Source of the DNA: Hordeum vulgare subsp. vulgare | Lineage: Eukaryota > Streptophyta > Magnoliopsida > Poales > Poaceae | Length of the DNA: 64,000 nt | Reading direction: 5' to 3' | Assembly (NCBI RefSeq): GCF_904849725.1 | Contig: NC_058520.1 | Coordinates: forward strand, 533,376,083-533,440,082 | In this document: in pieces, positions 22,601 through 34,200 of the stretch | How the letters are laid out: each line of letters begins with the position of its first letter | How positions within the stretch are numbered: the stretch's first letter is position 1 | Position numbers and translations under genes: made by a program | Notes under the pieces: model-generated | What the model was told of the DNA's origin: nothing | The model's database searches: none | Seen by the model: the letters and a program-made list of their open reading frames with translations, nothing else

Positions 22601-25600
22601 TGCAGTCAGGTAGGATGCTAACTGACCAAGCAGGAAGATCATATTGTCTGTTCCTGAAAGTGACAACTCTGTCCTTTTCTGAATCAATGTTAGCTAGGAA
22701 TGCAACACATCCACCTGAGTGATCAGTGTAAACATCAGCCTGCAAGCAGAAGTTGAGACTGTTTATTTCATAAGGTAGTAGCGGGAAAGGTTAATCCACA
22801 GGGGGACAAAGATGTGGAACATAAAAAGAGGAATGGTGATGTAGCACAGGTTGAGGTTGACTTAATGATGTAGTCAATATGTAGGCTATATATATAAAGC
22901 AGCATGTATCATGTAAACACAAGGTGCTATTTGCAACAGAGTTAGATTTTACTCCCTCCGATACATATTAATTGTTGTTGATTTAGCACAAAGTTCTACT
23001 AAATCAGCGACAACTAATATGGATCGGAGGGAGTACTTAATTTTAGACTAAAAAGAGAACAAGCGTGTAGGTGTAAGTAAGTATATCACAAAACTGGATC
23101 GATGCAGCGTTAGATCAATTATAACCCAACAAAAGACAATAAAGCTTACCTCTTGTTGAGGTCCAAGAGATAGCAATGTTGAGTTTCCAAAAAGCAGACT
23201 ATGTTCACACAATTTTATAGATTGGTGAAGCTCCTTCAGATGAGCCCATTTAGGTAGTCGCCTAAGGCCTGAAATCCAGACCAAGGAACAATGTTCAGAT
23301 GGTTCTAGGTATAAGATTATTGCTGGATCCGAGATCAATAGAGCCTAACCATATTCATCAATTGGTGCATCATAGTCATAACTAGTTGTAATGAACGGCC
23401 CTCCAGCAGTACGATCAAAGTTCGTTCCACCATGGTACTTCAAAAGGACAAATGAAGACTTTGTCAATTTTCAGTAGGATGAAACCATCATCAGTTCCCG
23501 ATCAATAAAAGAATCATCATCATCAGTTACGCTATCAAGTATCAACTGAATATGATTTCAGATGTCTGACTGTAGTTAACAGCAAATAAATATCAGAGTG
23601 TCTTTGTCAAGTTAGAATATGAGATGTGCTATCCTTTGTGAAGTTATAATACAAGAAAAGTTAGAATATGGACTGTGCACAAAGCAATACCACATAGTAA
23701 TTCTGAACGCTGCCACCTTTCCCAAAAAAACGTGCAACAGAAAATGCAACATCCTCAGGGGGTCTGTGGGGATTACTTTCACCGAAAGTCTGGAACCTAA
23801 ACAAAAAAATGGACATAGATAAGATGCAGGAGATGCTTTCCATGCCGTGTTATAGAAATCAGTAGAAATAACTGTAATTTCTGATCAGTTACTGATGAAA
23901 GTGTACCAAATGCATTACCATCCTGGCCAATTCTCTGTCCAAATTTTTGGCTGGGTTGGCGAATTTGGCTTGAATTGATCGCAGTAGAACGAATTGCACG
24001 TGTTTATCTGCAAATGTCGGTTGCATCAATGATTAGATCTGCCAAAACAGATCACATACTGCATTTGCTAAGAACTTTATCACATAGCAATTGCATCAAC
24101 TACAAAGTGCATGCATGTATAGATATACCAAGATGCTGCTAATCACATAACAGTGTTTTTTTTTATGAAGACATAACCATGACTATTTGCGCAAGTGCAC
24201 TCTTACAGTCCCAACTCCTGAGAGCAGCACTAGTTCTATCTTTTTAATATCAAAGTTACATCTACTGATGATCTGCTGCTTAGTTTTTTCCCTACTGTAA
24301 TGGCCTCTATTTGAACACAATTTTAGGAGGAAGCCATCATTCACAAAATACATCGTTAGCAGAAAAACCATTGCAGTTGAGCTGGTAATTCAGGCATACA
24401 TTGCAATTTGAGTGAAAATATGTATGATGAGGTAAATCCATGTCCAAACTGTTGCATAAAACAACAAGGCACTGCATGTGAGTAACTAACCACACGATCA
24501 GGAACATCGTACTGCTGGCACATGATCCAAGGGACACCAGTGTTCTGAGCCAGAGCCATACTACCTGCCCACATTGCATATGCCTTGCCACCAGCTCCAT
24601 ACGCTTGTTGATAATACCCATACTCATTTTCAATCTGGAAAGCACAAACTTAGTTTCAGATAATCTAAACTTGTCAATTCTGACGAACACCGATCTCAAA
24701 GTTGATGGAATCACAACCTGAGCTAGGATGATGTGCCCTCCCTGTGAGGCGAAGAACCGCTGTTCCTTCATCATGTCCACGATTTTCGTCGTGAAGCTCT
24801 TCATGTGAGACTGCATAATAAGGAGGGCCTCTTGGATTATCACCCGAACAGGGCAAATATACCATCAAACACTAGAGCACCCTCACCTTGAACGGCTCGT
24901 TGTTGGTCCGGAAGACCGTTCCAGGTATGTAGTGCAGCCACGCAGGCACGCCCCTGAAACCCAGACACAGAGCTGAAACTGTTGATTACACCCTAGAAAT
25001 GGAGGAGATGAGATGGCAGCAAATATGCATGCACGAGAACAGTGAAAGGGAAGGAAGCGGACCCGAAGTTCCACTCGGCGGCGACGAAGGGGCCGATGCG
25101 CAGCATGAGGAAGAGCCCGGCGTCCTTGACAACCCTCGCGAACTGCACCAGATCGAAGCGGTCCTCGAAGTAGTACTGCAATCCCACATGAGAACACCCT
25201 GGTTTGTGAAGAGCAGCAGACAGACTAAACGCAGCAGAAAAAATGAGGCGACGCGGCGGCGGGCGGACCTTGCCGGGGGCGGTCTCGTGGCCGTTCCAGA
25301 AGACGTAGGTCTCGATGCAGTCGGCGCCGCCCTCCTTGGCCTCCGCCACCAGCTTGGGCCACATCTGCGACAGCGAGCACGTGCAGCAATCCAAGTCACT
25401 TACTAGTACCACCACTTCTCTGCTACTAATGTGTGCGGTGGGGGGCAGGGGCGTACCGCGGGGACGCTGCGGGGGTAGTGGATGGAGGCCGAGATGAGCA
25501 GGCGGCGGCGGCCGGAGATGACGAGGGAGCGGTGGTCGTACGTCACGCCAGAGGCCGCGGCCGCGGCGACCACGAGCAACTGATGCAGCAGCAGGAGGAG

Positions 25601-25639
25601 CAAGGGGAGCAGCCGAGGACCGGCGGCGGCGGCGGCCAT
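19677..25639 (-). CDS. Beta-galactosidase (GH35) with C-terminal SUEL lectin domain, copy 1, 846 aa
   Basis: The enzyme releases terminal beta-galactose; plant relatives act in the cell wall. Nineteen exons, all GT-AG: 25639-25457, 25364-25269, 25175-25063, 24953-24887, 24810-24718, 24634-24491, 24007-23919, 23796-23691, 23437-23350, 23268-23150, 22739-22575, 22352-22168, 21970-21867, 21547-21438, 21228-21121, 20969-20859, 20772-20561, 20465-20129, 19787-19677. They total 2541 bp including TAA and are open throughout. Residues 1-30 are a Leu/Ala-rich signal peptide. GH35 core starts at VTYDHRSL (32). The acid/base is E188 in IENEYG, the nucleophile E257 in TENWPGW. Residues ~766-846 are the Cys-rich SUEL lectin domain. 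Motif order resembles Arabidopsis BGAL10 and a rice chromosome 1 BGAL (from memory). Oddity: the conserved NFGRT motif reads NFDRT (D305). The start is chosen because it precedes the signal peptide and lies ~55 bp below a TATA-like box. Confidence 0.95.
22952..23033. mobile_element. Stowaway-type MITE in intron 10 of copy 1 (82 bp)
   Basis: Ends are CTCCCTCCGAT and ATCGGAGGGAG, with TA at 22950-22951 and 23034-23035. The interior is an imperfect hairpin (TTGTTGTTGATTTAG paired with CTAAATCAGCGACAA). Confidence 0.9.
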
Positions 25640-25692
25640 GGCTGGAGTCGGAGGCGTGGCGGTGTGCGTACGGCGCGGCGCGGCGCTGGTGG

Positions 25693-25700
25693 CTTAAATA
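25693..25700 (-). promoter_or_regulatory. TATA-like box of copy 1
   Basis: Minus strand reads CTCTATTTAAGCC, a common plant TATA variant, 54-61 bp upstream of the ATG. This leaves a 5' UTR of roughly 25-30 bases. Placement is by motif only. Confidence 0.6.
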
Positions 25701-26144
25701 GAGCGCAGAGCGGTGTCAGTGTGCGGGGGAGTGGTGGGGTGAGTGAGTGTGTGAGTGAGACCTGAGACGCCGCGCCGTGGTTGTATGGATGACAGTGGTG
25801 ACTGGTGTTTCTCGTGGGGCGCTGGAGCGTGGAGGCTGTAGGATTTGATGCTCCAGTCTCCAATTGGCTAGCGGCCGGTCGAGATGGACATGAGATGGAG
25901 AAGACGGGAAAATGGTGCCTCCGTTCGGGATGCGCGCAGCGGATGGGGGTGAGGCGCGGGGTGTGGGTGGAACCGGGAACCGTGAAACGTGGAGCGAGTC
26001 GGCGTCGCGCCGCATGTGACCTCGGTCGGATGAAGGCCCACCGCGTCGGCTGTACTTCTAGACCGCCGTAGTCCCCGCCGGGTCTCCAGGACGTGGTACG
26101 CGGAACGCTGCCGGCGGTGCATCGACGTGGAACCAGCATTTTCT
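25701..26144. other. Upstream flank of copy 1
   Basis: GC-rich, with GT/GAGT repeats near 25735-25765. Presumed promoter region. No gene is supported and long frames here are compositional. Confidence 0.45.
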
Positions 26145-27480
26145 TTGGAGCGCCGGCGCGCCGGCCGAAATTTCGGCCGGTCAGATCTAGCGTACGTTAA
26201 GGGCATTGATTAACGCATTGGTTGGACCATTGTCGTCCTTCCTCCTCGCACACGTTTGAAGGGGGGAAAGAATACGAATGCGACGCTCGCGAGCAACCTC
26301 GCGCTTGTCCCCGGTCACCCACGTTCGCCCACAGTCGTCTACGCTCGCCGTCTTCCGTCGTCGTCAAGGAAGACGCCTCGTTGGTCAGCCTTCGTCGTCC
26401 CAGCAATTTCTTTCACTGGTAGTAGCAAATGTCGGCAAAGGTTGTAACAAAAATGCTTCGGTTGTAGCAAAATCGACCTCACACGCTCCAGCAAAACGAC
26501 CTCGCAGGTCATAACGTGGCCGTTTGGTTGCAGCATTTTGTCTCATTGATTGTAGCAAAAGTCTACAACAGGTTACAGTAAAAACGTCATTACCTTTGGA
26601 TGTAGCTGGTTGTGCATGTCGTTTCTCCGGTTGAAGCTTTTCAAAAACAGCATTGCAAAAAATTTGCAACCGGTTACAACATTTTTAGGTACTGTTAGCA
26701 GCTCCTCCACTCTCTTTCTGGTTCCAGCAAAAAAAAGGCCGGTTGAAGCTTTTTGCAAAGCAGTTTCAAGTTTTTCAATTCAACGGTTGAAACTTTCCAA
26801 AAATAATGGTTGTATCCTTTTTTATTTCGTAGTGGTGACATGAAACTTTTGTATTTCACCGGTTAAAGCTTTATCAGACTACGGTTGAAGCTTTCATATA
26901 AATAAATGTAGCTTTTTTCAGTGCATGGTGCCCAGCTGAAAACTTTATATGCCACGGGTTGAATCTTTCGAATCAAACGATTGTGGCTTTTTGGGTCATC
27001 TATTGCAGCATTTCTGCCAGTGATTGTAGCACCGCCGATGCATCGATAGAAATTTCCCCCACCATCGCAAGGGCATGGTCTCCATCGCGGCGCCATCGCA
27101 GCAGTGATGACAGTCGTCGCAGCTCCACTGAGATTTCCTCCGTAGCAATACACGACGGCGTCGCTCATAGCAGCTCGCAGTCGCCCTCAATCACCGTCCA
27201 CCACGAAGCTCATAAGCCATGGCCGCCCCGACGTGTGAGCTCGCAGCCGAGGACCTACGACGTGTGGGAGCAGCATCCCATGGAGCATGTGCAGCAGGAG
27301 GTGCGAAGGGAGGAGTGCTCAGAACTGATGGGGCCTTGGGCTATGGCGTGGGCGGGGGGAGACGAGGCGGAGTGCTGCTGCGGAGAAGATAAGGTTGGGA
27401 TGGAGGGAAAAGATGTGTGGCAGAAAATGCGCGTGAGCAATTAGGCCGAATCACTCGACCGGCGTGTCATACAGAAAAGG
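26145..27480. mobile_element. Putative DNA-transposon-like repeat with 'GTAGCA/GTTGAAGC' iterations
   Basis: The left edge (TTTTCTTTGGAGCGCCGG near 26138) and the right edge read from the other strand (TTTTCTGTATGACACGCCGG near 27476) are similar, suggesting degenerate inverted ends. Inside, from 26410 to 27035, motifs like GTTGTAGCA and GGTTGAAGCTTT recur about every 25-40 bases. No target duplication was found, and the frames inside are not recognised. I have seen this iterated motif type in Triticeae repeats, but the classification is inference. Confidence 0.4.
26161..26180. repeat. Perfect 20-bp palindrome
   Basis: CCGGCCGAAATTTCGGCCGG equals its own reverse complement. It lies next to GGCGCGCC near the left edge of the putative transposon. 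Confidence 0.9.
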
Positions 27481-28589
27481 TTTCCCTTTTTTACAATCTC
27501 ACAAAGCCTTTATTTATTTATTTATTTGCGGGGCTCACAAAGCCTTTATTAACCCGTCACAATGTTTACAGGGATGAAAGAAAGATCTTCGAGTTAGCCT
27601 AACCAAGCATGATGGCCACCCTCGAGAGAGAGCATGATATGTTCATTCTCTGTCCACCAAAAGCTTTTTCCTACGTCACTTTTACTTGGACGACATATGT
27701 CCGAGCTGAACGGTATGTGCGAGCGAGAGATATTCTCAACTCCATAATTGTGGATCAAATTGTGAAAGTTATTTGCATGTAACGTGTCGAGGGGCCTCCT
27801 CGTGGTAGATTCACCTTGCGCTTCGTGAGCTAGCTGAGCTCTCCTCCCCATTGGTGGGCAAGGATTTGGAGAAGAGAATATGCCAGCTAGCATTCCATGT
27901 CCTGAGGACGGGGGATGCACTTCCATGGAGTCCCCCAGACCTTCTCCCAAGATAACTTCCTCGGATCCTTCTCGTTCGAGTTACATGTGTAACAACCATG
28001 TTTAGTCCTCAATGTTGTTGAAGGAGGACCAAGACATAGCTCCCACGCCTTTGGCAATCTATCAGAAAAATAGCTTGAAACAGGAACACATGAGAAGCAC
28101 ACGATGCGGTGGTCAAAACTTCAAGCACTGAAATATTTTTCGTGTGTAGAGCTCCATGAATAGCTTTTTGGCATGAAAATTTGCAAACATCTACAAAGTT
28201 TGATCATCATTGATGTTGCAAAGTTTCATATTTTTTTGATTCTGATTTTTTTTTTATTATTTTACTGTTCATAGAGGGTGCCTAGCCACCTGGGAACTAA
28301 AAATCCACTCTCATGGAGACAAATAGTAGATCCACCGTATTGGATTCACGGACAAACCCCACTTCATGTAAATGGTTATATCTATTGTACATGTACTGGA
28401 CAACCAGGTAGCCCAAATCCACCCAAGTTATTTCTTCGATTCAGCTTGACAGAGGAGAAGTTTAGTTTGATTCCATATCTTCCATCTGATTTTAGGCCTG
28501 CCCGTTTTGTGGAATTGGAGAGCCAATTGTGTTGTGTGTGCTTGGGTTTCAGAAAACTAGAACTTGAGATTTGGACCTTAAGCTTGTTC
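27481..28589. other. Unassigned intergenic DNA
   Basis: Holds a (TTTA)n run at ~27507-27527 inside a 16-bp direct repeat (TCACAAAGCCTTTATT at 27499 and 27535). Minus-strand frames at 27594-28102 (up to 118 codons) match nothing I recognise. Probably old repeat. Confidence 0.35.
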
Positions 28590-30400
28590 CAGATCAGAAT
28601 CCCGAATGGAATCGGCGATGGCATACCATGATTAATCCTGATTTAATCATAGAGCCTCCAAGAGGTATGTATCCCTCTTCCAGATCAGAGTTTTGTTCCT
28701 CTGTTAGAAGCCACATCCTCTCATGAAGATCTGTTAAAAGTATCCCTCGCCACCGCTTCCAGTCGTGCACACGCCTCCATAAAAAGGCCTCGATATTCCA
28801 TCCGTTGTAAGATGGACCACGAACGGAGAATACCAGTGCATCGATAAAGAACCTGCCAACAGGTGAAATTTTTATCAGAAAAAATCTTGTCATTTCTACA
28901 TAGCCAGAGCGACCATATTACGGCGAGCGCTCCTACCCTAAGAATGCTTTTAAGCTTATTATCTATCCGTTAAGCCAATTGCCAAAGATATTAGCAACGG
29001 ATGTGGGTTGATATAAGTTTGAAGCCATTTGGATAGTTGACCAGATAGAACGTGCAACCTTACAAGTGAAGAAAATGTGTTTTATTGTCTCATCATGAGT
29101 GCATGAAACACACTTCATACTCCCTTGCCAGTTGCGCTTGGCAAGATTATCTTTCGTTAGGATGACACCTCTGCGAAGATACCATGCAAAGACTTTAATC
29201 TTTAGAGGTATCTTCATTTGTCATATTTTGTGATTATTGTCGACTGGTATTTCAGGTTGGACAAGTGCCCTATACATAGAATTCACAGAGAATTTTCCAT
29301 TCGTATTAAGATTCCATCGAAACTCGTCGTGACCTTGTAACAGCTGCACTATTGCTAACCGTTCTAGCAAGGCATTCCAAGACGCAAGTCTAGGACCGAG
29401 TAAGTCTCTCTTGAATGCCACATTAGGGGGTGACTCTTGCATGACCATGGCCAGCGTATCTCCCTTATGTCGCACAATGTTATATAGGGCCGGATATTGA
29501 TCTCGGAGTGTGGCATTTCCTAGCCATCTATCCTCCCAAAATCTTATTTCCGACCCATCCTTAATCTTGAAAACCCCAAAGCGATAAAAAATCTTTCTTT
29601 GTCGCCATGAGACCAGCCCAAAAATGTGAATCTCCAGGCTTCCAGATAACCTGAGATAACGCTTTCGTGCCGATGTATTTTCGCTTAAGGAGCGTTTGCC
29701 AAACACCATCCGATGTCAGTAGCTTATAGAGCCACTTACCAAGGAGAGCAGAGTCTTGACCTGAAGGTCATGAATACCTAAGCCCCCTTGGTCCTTCGGA
29801 CGGCATACGACATTCCACTTGGTCAGTCGATACTTCTTTTTCTCATTATCCCCTTGCCAAAAGAATCTCGATCGGAAATAATCCAATCTATGTAAGACTC
29901 ATTTAGGTAATTGAAAGAAAGATATCATATACAGTACCATGTTGGCTAAAACTGAATTTATGAGTACCAATCTTCCACCTAGGGACAACAACTTCCCCTT
30001 CCAGCTAGCTAGCCTTATTTGCAAACGTTCTTCGACGTGCTTCCATTCCGCATTCGTCAATCTCCTATAATGTATCGGTATCCCCAAATACTTAATAGGA
30101 AATTGACCTTGCTCGCATCCGAATATCTCGGCATATTGAGCTGCTGCATCCTGGGCCTCGCCGAAACAAAACAATTCACTTTTATGAAAATTAATCTTCA
30201 ATCCGGATAACTGCTCGAATGCTGATAATATTAATTTCAGATTCACTGCTTTATCTAGATCATGTTCCATAAAAAGAATTGTGTCGTCCGTATATTGAAG
30301 AATAGATAATCCCCCATCCACTAGGTGTGGGACTACTCCCTCAATTTGGCCGTCTAGAACGAACGTTTGCATGTGTTGATGATATATCGTCACTTACATT
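28590..30400 (-). mobile_element. 5'-truncated L1-type LINE: reverse transcriptase end and zf-RVT domain
   Basis: Minus-strand frames read in order. 30393-29899 holds the palm and thumb of reverse transcriptase (ILQYTDDTILF, KINFHKSELF, IKYLGIPI, SWKGKLLSLGGRL). 29709-29221 holds the connection region (FKIKDGSEIRFWEDRWLG). 29217-28963 holds the zinc-binding domain after plant LINE RT (IPLKIKVFAWYL, CVSCTHDETIKHIFFTC). Frames are offset by indels. The usual YADD is YTDD. The 5' side is missing from about 30400, as expected for LINE truncation. The 3' end near 28590 has no obvious poly(A). Confidence 0.85.
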
Positions 30401-30529
30401 TTGAGGAGTTACGACTTCTCCTTCTCTGGTGTTCCCACGGACGGCAGGGGAGGAAACCCTAGCCGCCGCCGGACCGCGACCCTCCTCCCCCTTCCATCCC
30501 CTCGTCGCAGCCAGGGCGTGCCGGCGGGC
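30401..30529 (+). other. Gene-like 5' fragment (AAACCCTAGCCGCCGCC)
   Basis: A C-rich, plus-strand segment with the AAACCCTAGCCGCCGCC motif common in plant 5' UTRs abuts the truncated LINE on one side and the GAA/GAG tract on the other. No continuing gene is visible. Possibly a captured or pseudogenised gene start. Confidence 0.3.
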
Positions 30530-30661
30530 GAAGAAGAAGAAGAAGAGCAAGAGCAAGAGGAAGAGGAAGAGGAAGAGGAAGAGGAAGAGGAAGAGGACGA
30601 GGACGAGGAAGAGGAGGAGGAGGAGGAGGAAGAGGAGGAAGAAGAAGAAGAGGGGGAAGAA

Positions 30662-30693
<32 letters not shown>

Positions 30694-30706
30694 GGAGGAG
30701 GAGGAG
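30530..30706. repeat. GAA/GAG polypurine tract, about 177 bp
   Basis: Almost uninterrupted purines (only four C) made of GAA and GAG triplets. It gives long Glu, Lys/Arg or Ser frames in every phase, so it is a simple repeat rather than a protein signal. Such tracts can form triplex DNA, which is established for long polypurine mirror repeats in general. Confidence 0.95.
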
Positions 30707-31200
30707 CTTTTGTGCAATTAGCTAGCATTGCACCCCCATTATTCAAAAACAACTTTCCTATTTCTAGAAATCTGAAATAAATCATGGATGTGTGTCATGT
30801 CATGTACATATGTTAAACATCATGAAAAATGATGATAATAAACCATTTTTATGTTCGTAGGCATCTTTATTTGTGTATTTCCCTCGTTTTATCCCTTTTG
30901 TTTAGATCACAAATGGGTAAAAGATAGCCATGACTAGATCCGGTGATATTTTGATCCTAAAAAGGAGGTTGACCCACACATATGCATGGGTTGATACATA
31001 TATACCCCTAGTCACGCCCAAATTTGATTGTTGATGAGCAGATTTGTATAAAGAATCCATAAAAAAACTCACAATAAATCTAAACCTTGCTCTAGGCAAG
31101 CTTCCACTTTCACATTGTTGTTTAACTGTACTAAAGCTTTCAAATTTGATTGTTGATGAGCGGATTTGTAGTGGTAGAACCCCTGGCTGAGCATAACTCA
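30707..31200 (-). other. 3' flank of copy 2 with a 29-bp direct repeat
   Basis: AATTTGATTGTTGATGAGC plus about ten further bases occurs at ~31019-31048 and ~31141-31170, differing at one base, 122 bp apart. Otherwise A/T-rich with no gene. Confidence 0.6.
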
Positions 31201-34200
31201 CTAAGAGCAGTGAGCTTCAATGGCAAGTGTTTTGATGACGTCGGGACATAAATCTTTTCCGAATCCCTTGTCAGCTAGTGAAATCGTACAACTATTGTTG
31301 TTCAGACAGGCCTGCAAACAATAAAGGATTGCTCAGGAAATATATACAATGTTTACTATGGTCAATAAAATCTAGATATCTATATAGTGATAATCGCGAA
31401 ATGATTATCAGAAAACTCATATGGAACTCATGGTGCCCAATGCAAAACAAAAACACAAAAGATGCACGGTAGCTTAGAAATGGAAAATTAAAACTTTTGA
31501 TTTGTCTAATATAATCCTAGTTGCATCATCACCACGAGCTATAAATGCAGAAGTGTCAGTCATCTAATTCCAAGACTAAATTCATGTGCACTTTTAAAGA
31601 AGTTAAATTTGATGGTTCTCGAGTTCTGAGGCAAAGCAGAATACTACTCCCTCAGTCCCAAAATTCTTGTCTTAAGTTTGTCTAGATATAAGACAGGAAT
31701 TTTGGGACGGAAACTGCAAATGTTACCTCCTCAACAACAGATAGAGAGTCTGGATGGTGACATCTTCCTTGTTGGTAGGACCTGCAAGTTCCACTGGGGT
31801 CTCCGAAGCTCGCAAAATTAACTGAAGAGATAATTTTTCCCTTCGGGCAAGACAATTGTGCTTTAGATGCTACTCTTCCATCATCTGTCACACTTTTGTC
31901 CCAGGTCTCGAGGTCAACAATAAATGGATAGTTCTCAGACACAAAGGAGCAGATGCTTGTCGCAACTCTTCTTGAGAATGTGATCTTCGTGGGATCCCCA
32001 CCCTGCTCCTCAAAAACCACGAGGGTGTTCCCTGATGGGTGAAACCATGACCTTGGGACATGGTACCTGACCATAGGTAAAACAGAAATATGAAACACAA
32101 AGAGAATAATGGAAGAACATGCTTATTTTTTTAACAAAAAGACTGTAAAGAAGCTCCTTGCAATATGATTAGCGCAACAAACCCAACTTACAAGTACCAT
32201 GCCTTAAACTTAATTAGGTGGGTGGGAAGGCATGGGCCCCTTTCCGCCACTAAGACATGCCTTAGTCTACAACATGCTTAATTAGGATTGTGGGGTTTTG
32301 CAAATGTCATCTCATTACCATCTTTGACTTGGCTTCCCACATCCAGTCCTGCAATTGTCTGGAGAAAATTGTCCTCTGTAGTTGCAGCTGGGAGTGCACC
32401 TATCATCAGAAGAACTAGTCCTGAGCCAGTATCTCCCTATGGCATTTCCATTCAACCAGGCCAGGCCTTTCCCCATAGACTGCATATCTAGCCCAATTGG
32501 GTCATATCCTTGTGGAGCATCAACATGTACCTAGTAGTAATTATTTTGGATTAGCATACACGTAGTAGGACGTGAAGGATTCATCAAGAATAAAGAGATA
32601 GTAGAACATTACCTTGTACCATGTCAAAGGCTGATCCTTTGATGGCTCAGATTGTTGACTCCACCTTTGGTTATTTCCTTGATCAGGCTTGAACAAACTG
32701 TAGTGTTCGCCTTCCAACCCAATCTACAAACAAACGCATGAAGGAAGCATGGATGAACGCGTATCTCGATTATCTTAAATTCTAGAAATAGAACTCGGGG
32801 TTGAAATATATAGGTGGCTACAGAAATAGCAAAGCAAAAAACTTCCATCATGTAGTAGTCTCAGTAGAAATTTCATATGAAGAATCTTGATGAAAATACC
32901 TTGTATGACCACTTATTTGAAGACAAGTCTATGGTTCCATTTTCCATTCCAGAGATGTTCACACTTGTAAGGCCTGCTCCTACCCATTCATAACGGGCTC
33001 CTGCATTCTTAGAAAGTACACACAATTCCAAATAGATAAGCACTTTTAACTTGAAATGGCCTCACCTAACCAGTAGTAGTCTCTTATAAAAAAGTGTGTA
33101 GACCTGTGGATATCTATGTGACATATGACATATGTGTGCACACAAAACTACATGGGCATGTAAAGAACATCATACATACTACTCCCTCTGTACCCAAAGA
33201 ATTGTAGTTGGGGAGAACTACCAACTACAATTATTTTGGTACAGAGGGAGTATGATACAATTTTAATCATTTATTAAGGTAGACGCTTACTTGCAATCCA
33301 ACAGTCATACTCAGTAGTGCAATTTCGTTCTTCCCCATCTTCAAGGTGATGGGTATATGCAGATTGAAACTTGATTTTGAGCCATTACCAAATGCACTAC
33401 CTGAAAATTGAAGACAACAACTACAGAAGGTAAGTGCAATGACACAACAACTTAAATTGAAGAGGCTGTAAATTATAAGGAAATGATATCTAAGGGTGAG
33501 ATGGACAATGTAGGATTCAACAACCCTTCGGGAAAAATGTCACATTGATGCTAATGTAAACAAGTGCGCTACTTCTTAAGGATCCATTTAGGATGAATTA
33601 GAACTTCAGAAATATCCTAGCGAACGTCCACTCAAATATGTTGATGCTAATGTAAACAATTGCTCTACTTTTTAAGGATCCATATATGATGAATTAGAAC
33701 TTCAGAAACATCTCAGGAAACGTCCACTCAAAGATATTACTCGCTCTGATCCATATCAATTGTCGGAGGGAGTACTTTATATGATTTCTCAGGATAAAGT
33801 AAAAGGTACATATCATACCTATAAGCATATCATTTAGGAAAGCGTGGACACCATGGCCTTTGGAGTCGATATTAAGAATTGGGTGTTTTCCACTTGTGGG
33901 GTAACTTCCGTCTACATTAAAACTGCAAATTTCAATAAAATAATCAGTAAGTACAAAACTTAATTGCAAAGGATGGTTCAAACAAACATAAATAAATAAT
34001 ACTAAGCCTCTCATCTTGGTTGATATCAGGCTTACCAACATATCCAAAGCATGAAAGCGTACATGATACATAACATAGTTCTATTATTAGACCAACCTTG
34101 TTGTGTGCCACAGGTAGTCAGTAGAGTCTTTTGTCGTATTAATATGGTCTACAAATCCATTTTGTATGAAGTCATTCTTATCCCAAATACCAATTTTCTC

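Noticed and set aside
24999..25406. 135-codon plus-strand frame
   Set aside because: Antisense of beta-galactosidase exons 2 and 3 and their intron.
25543..26139. 198-codon minus-strand frame and other long frames at 25.4-26.2 kb
   Set aside because: GC-rich shadow frames overlapping exon 1 and its promoter, with no domain.
26959..27444. 161-codon frame in the GTAGCA repeat block
   Set aside because: No recognised domain and odd composition; sits in repeat DNA.
27594..28102. Minus-strand frames of 118 and 71 codons
   Set aside because: No motif, no splice structure and no neighbours supporting a gene.
30401..30785. Poly-Glu, poly-Lys/Arg, poly-Ser and poly-Leu/Pro frames
   Set aside because: All come from the GAA/GAG simple repeat read in different phases.
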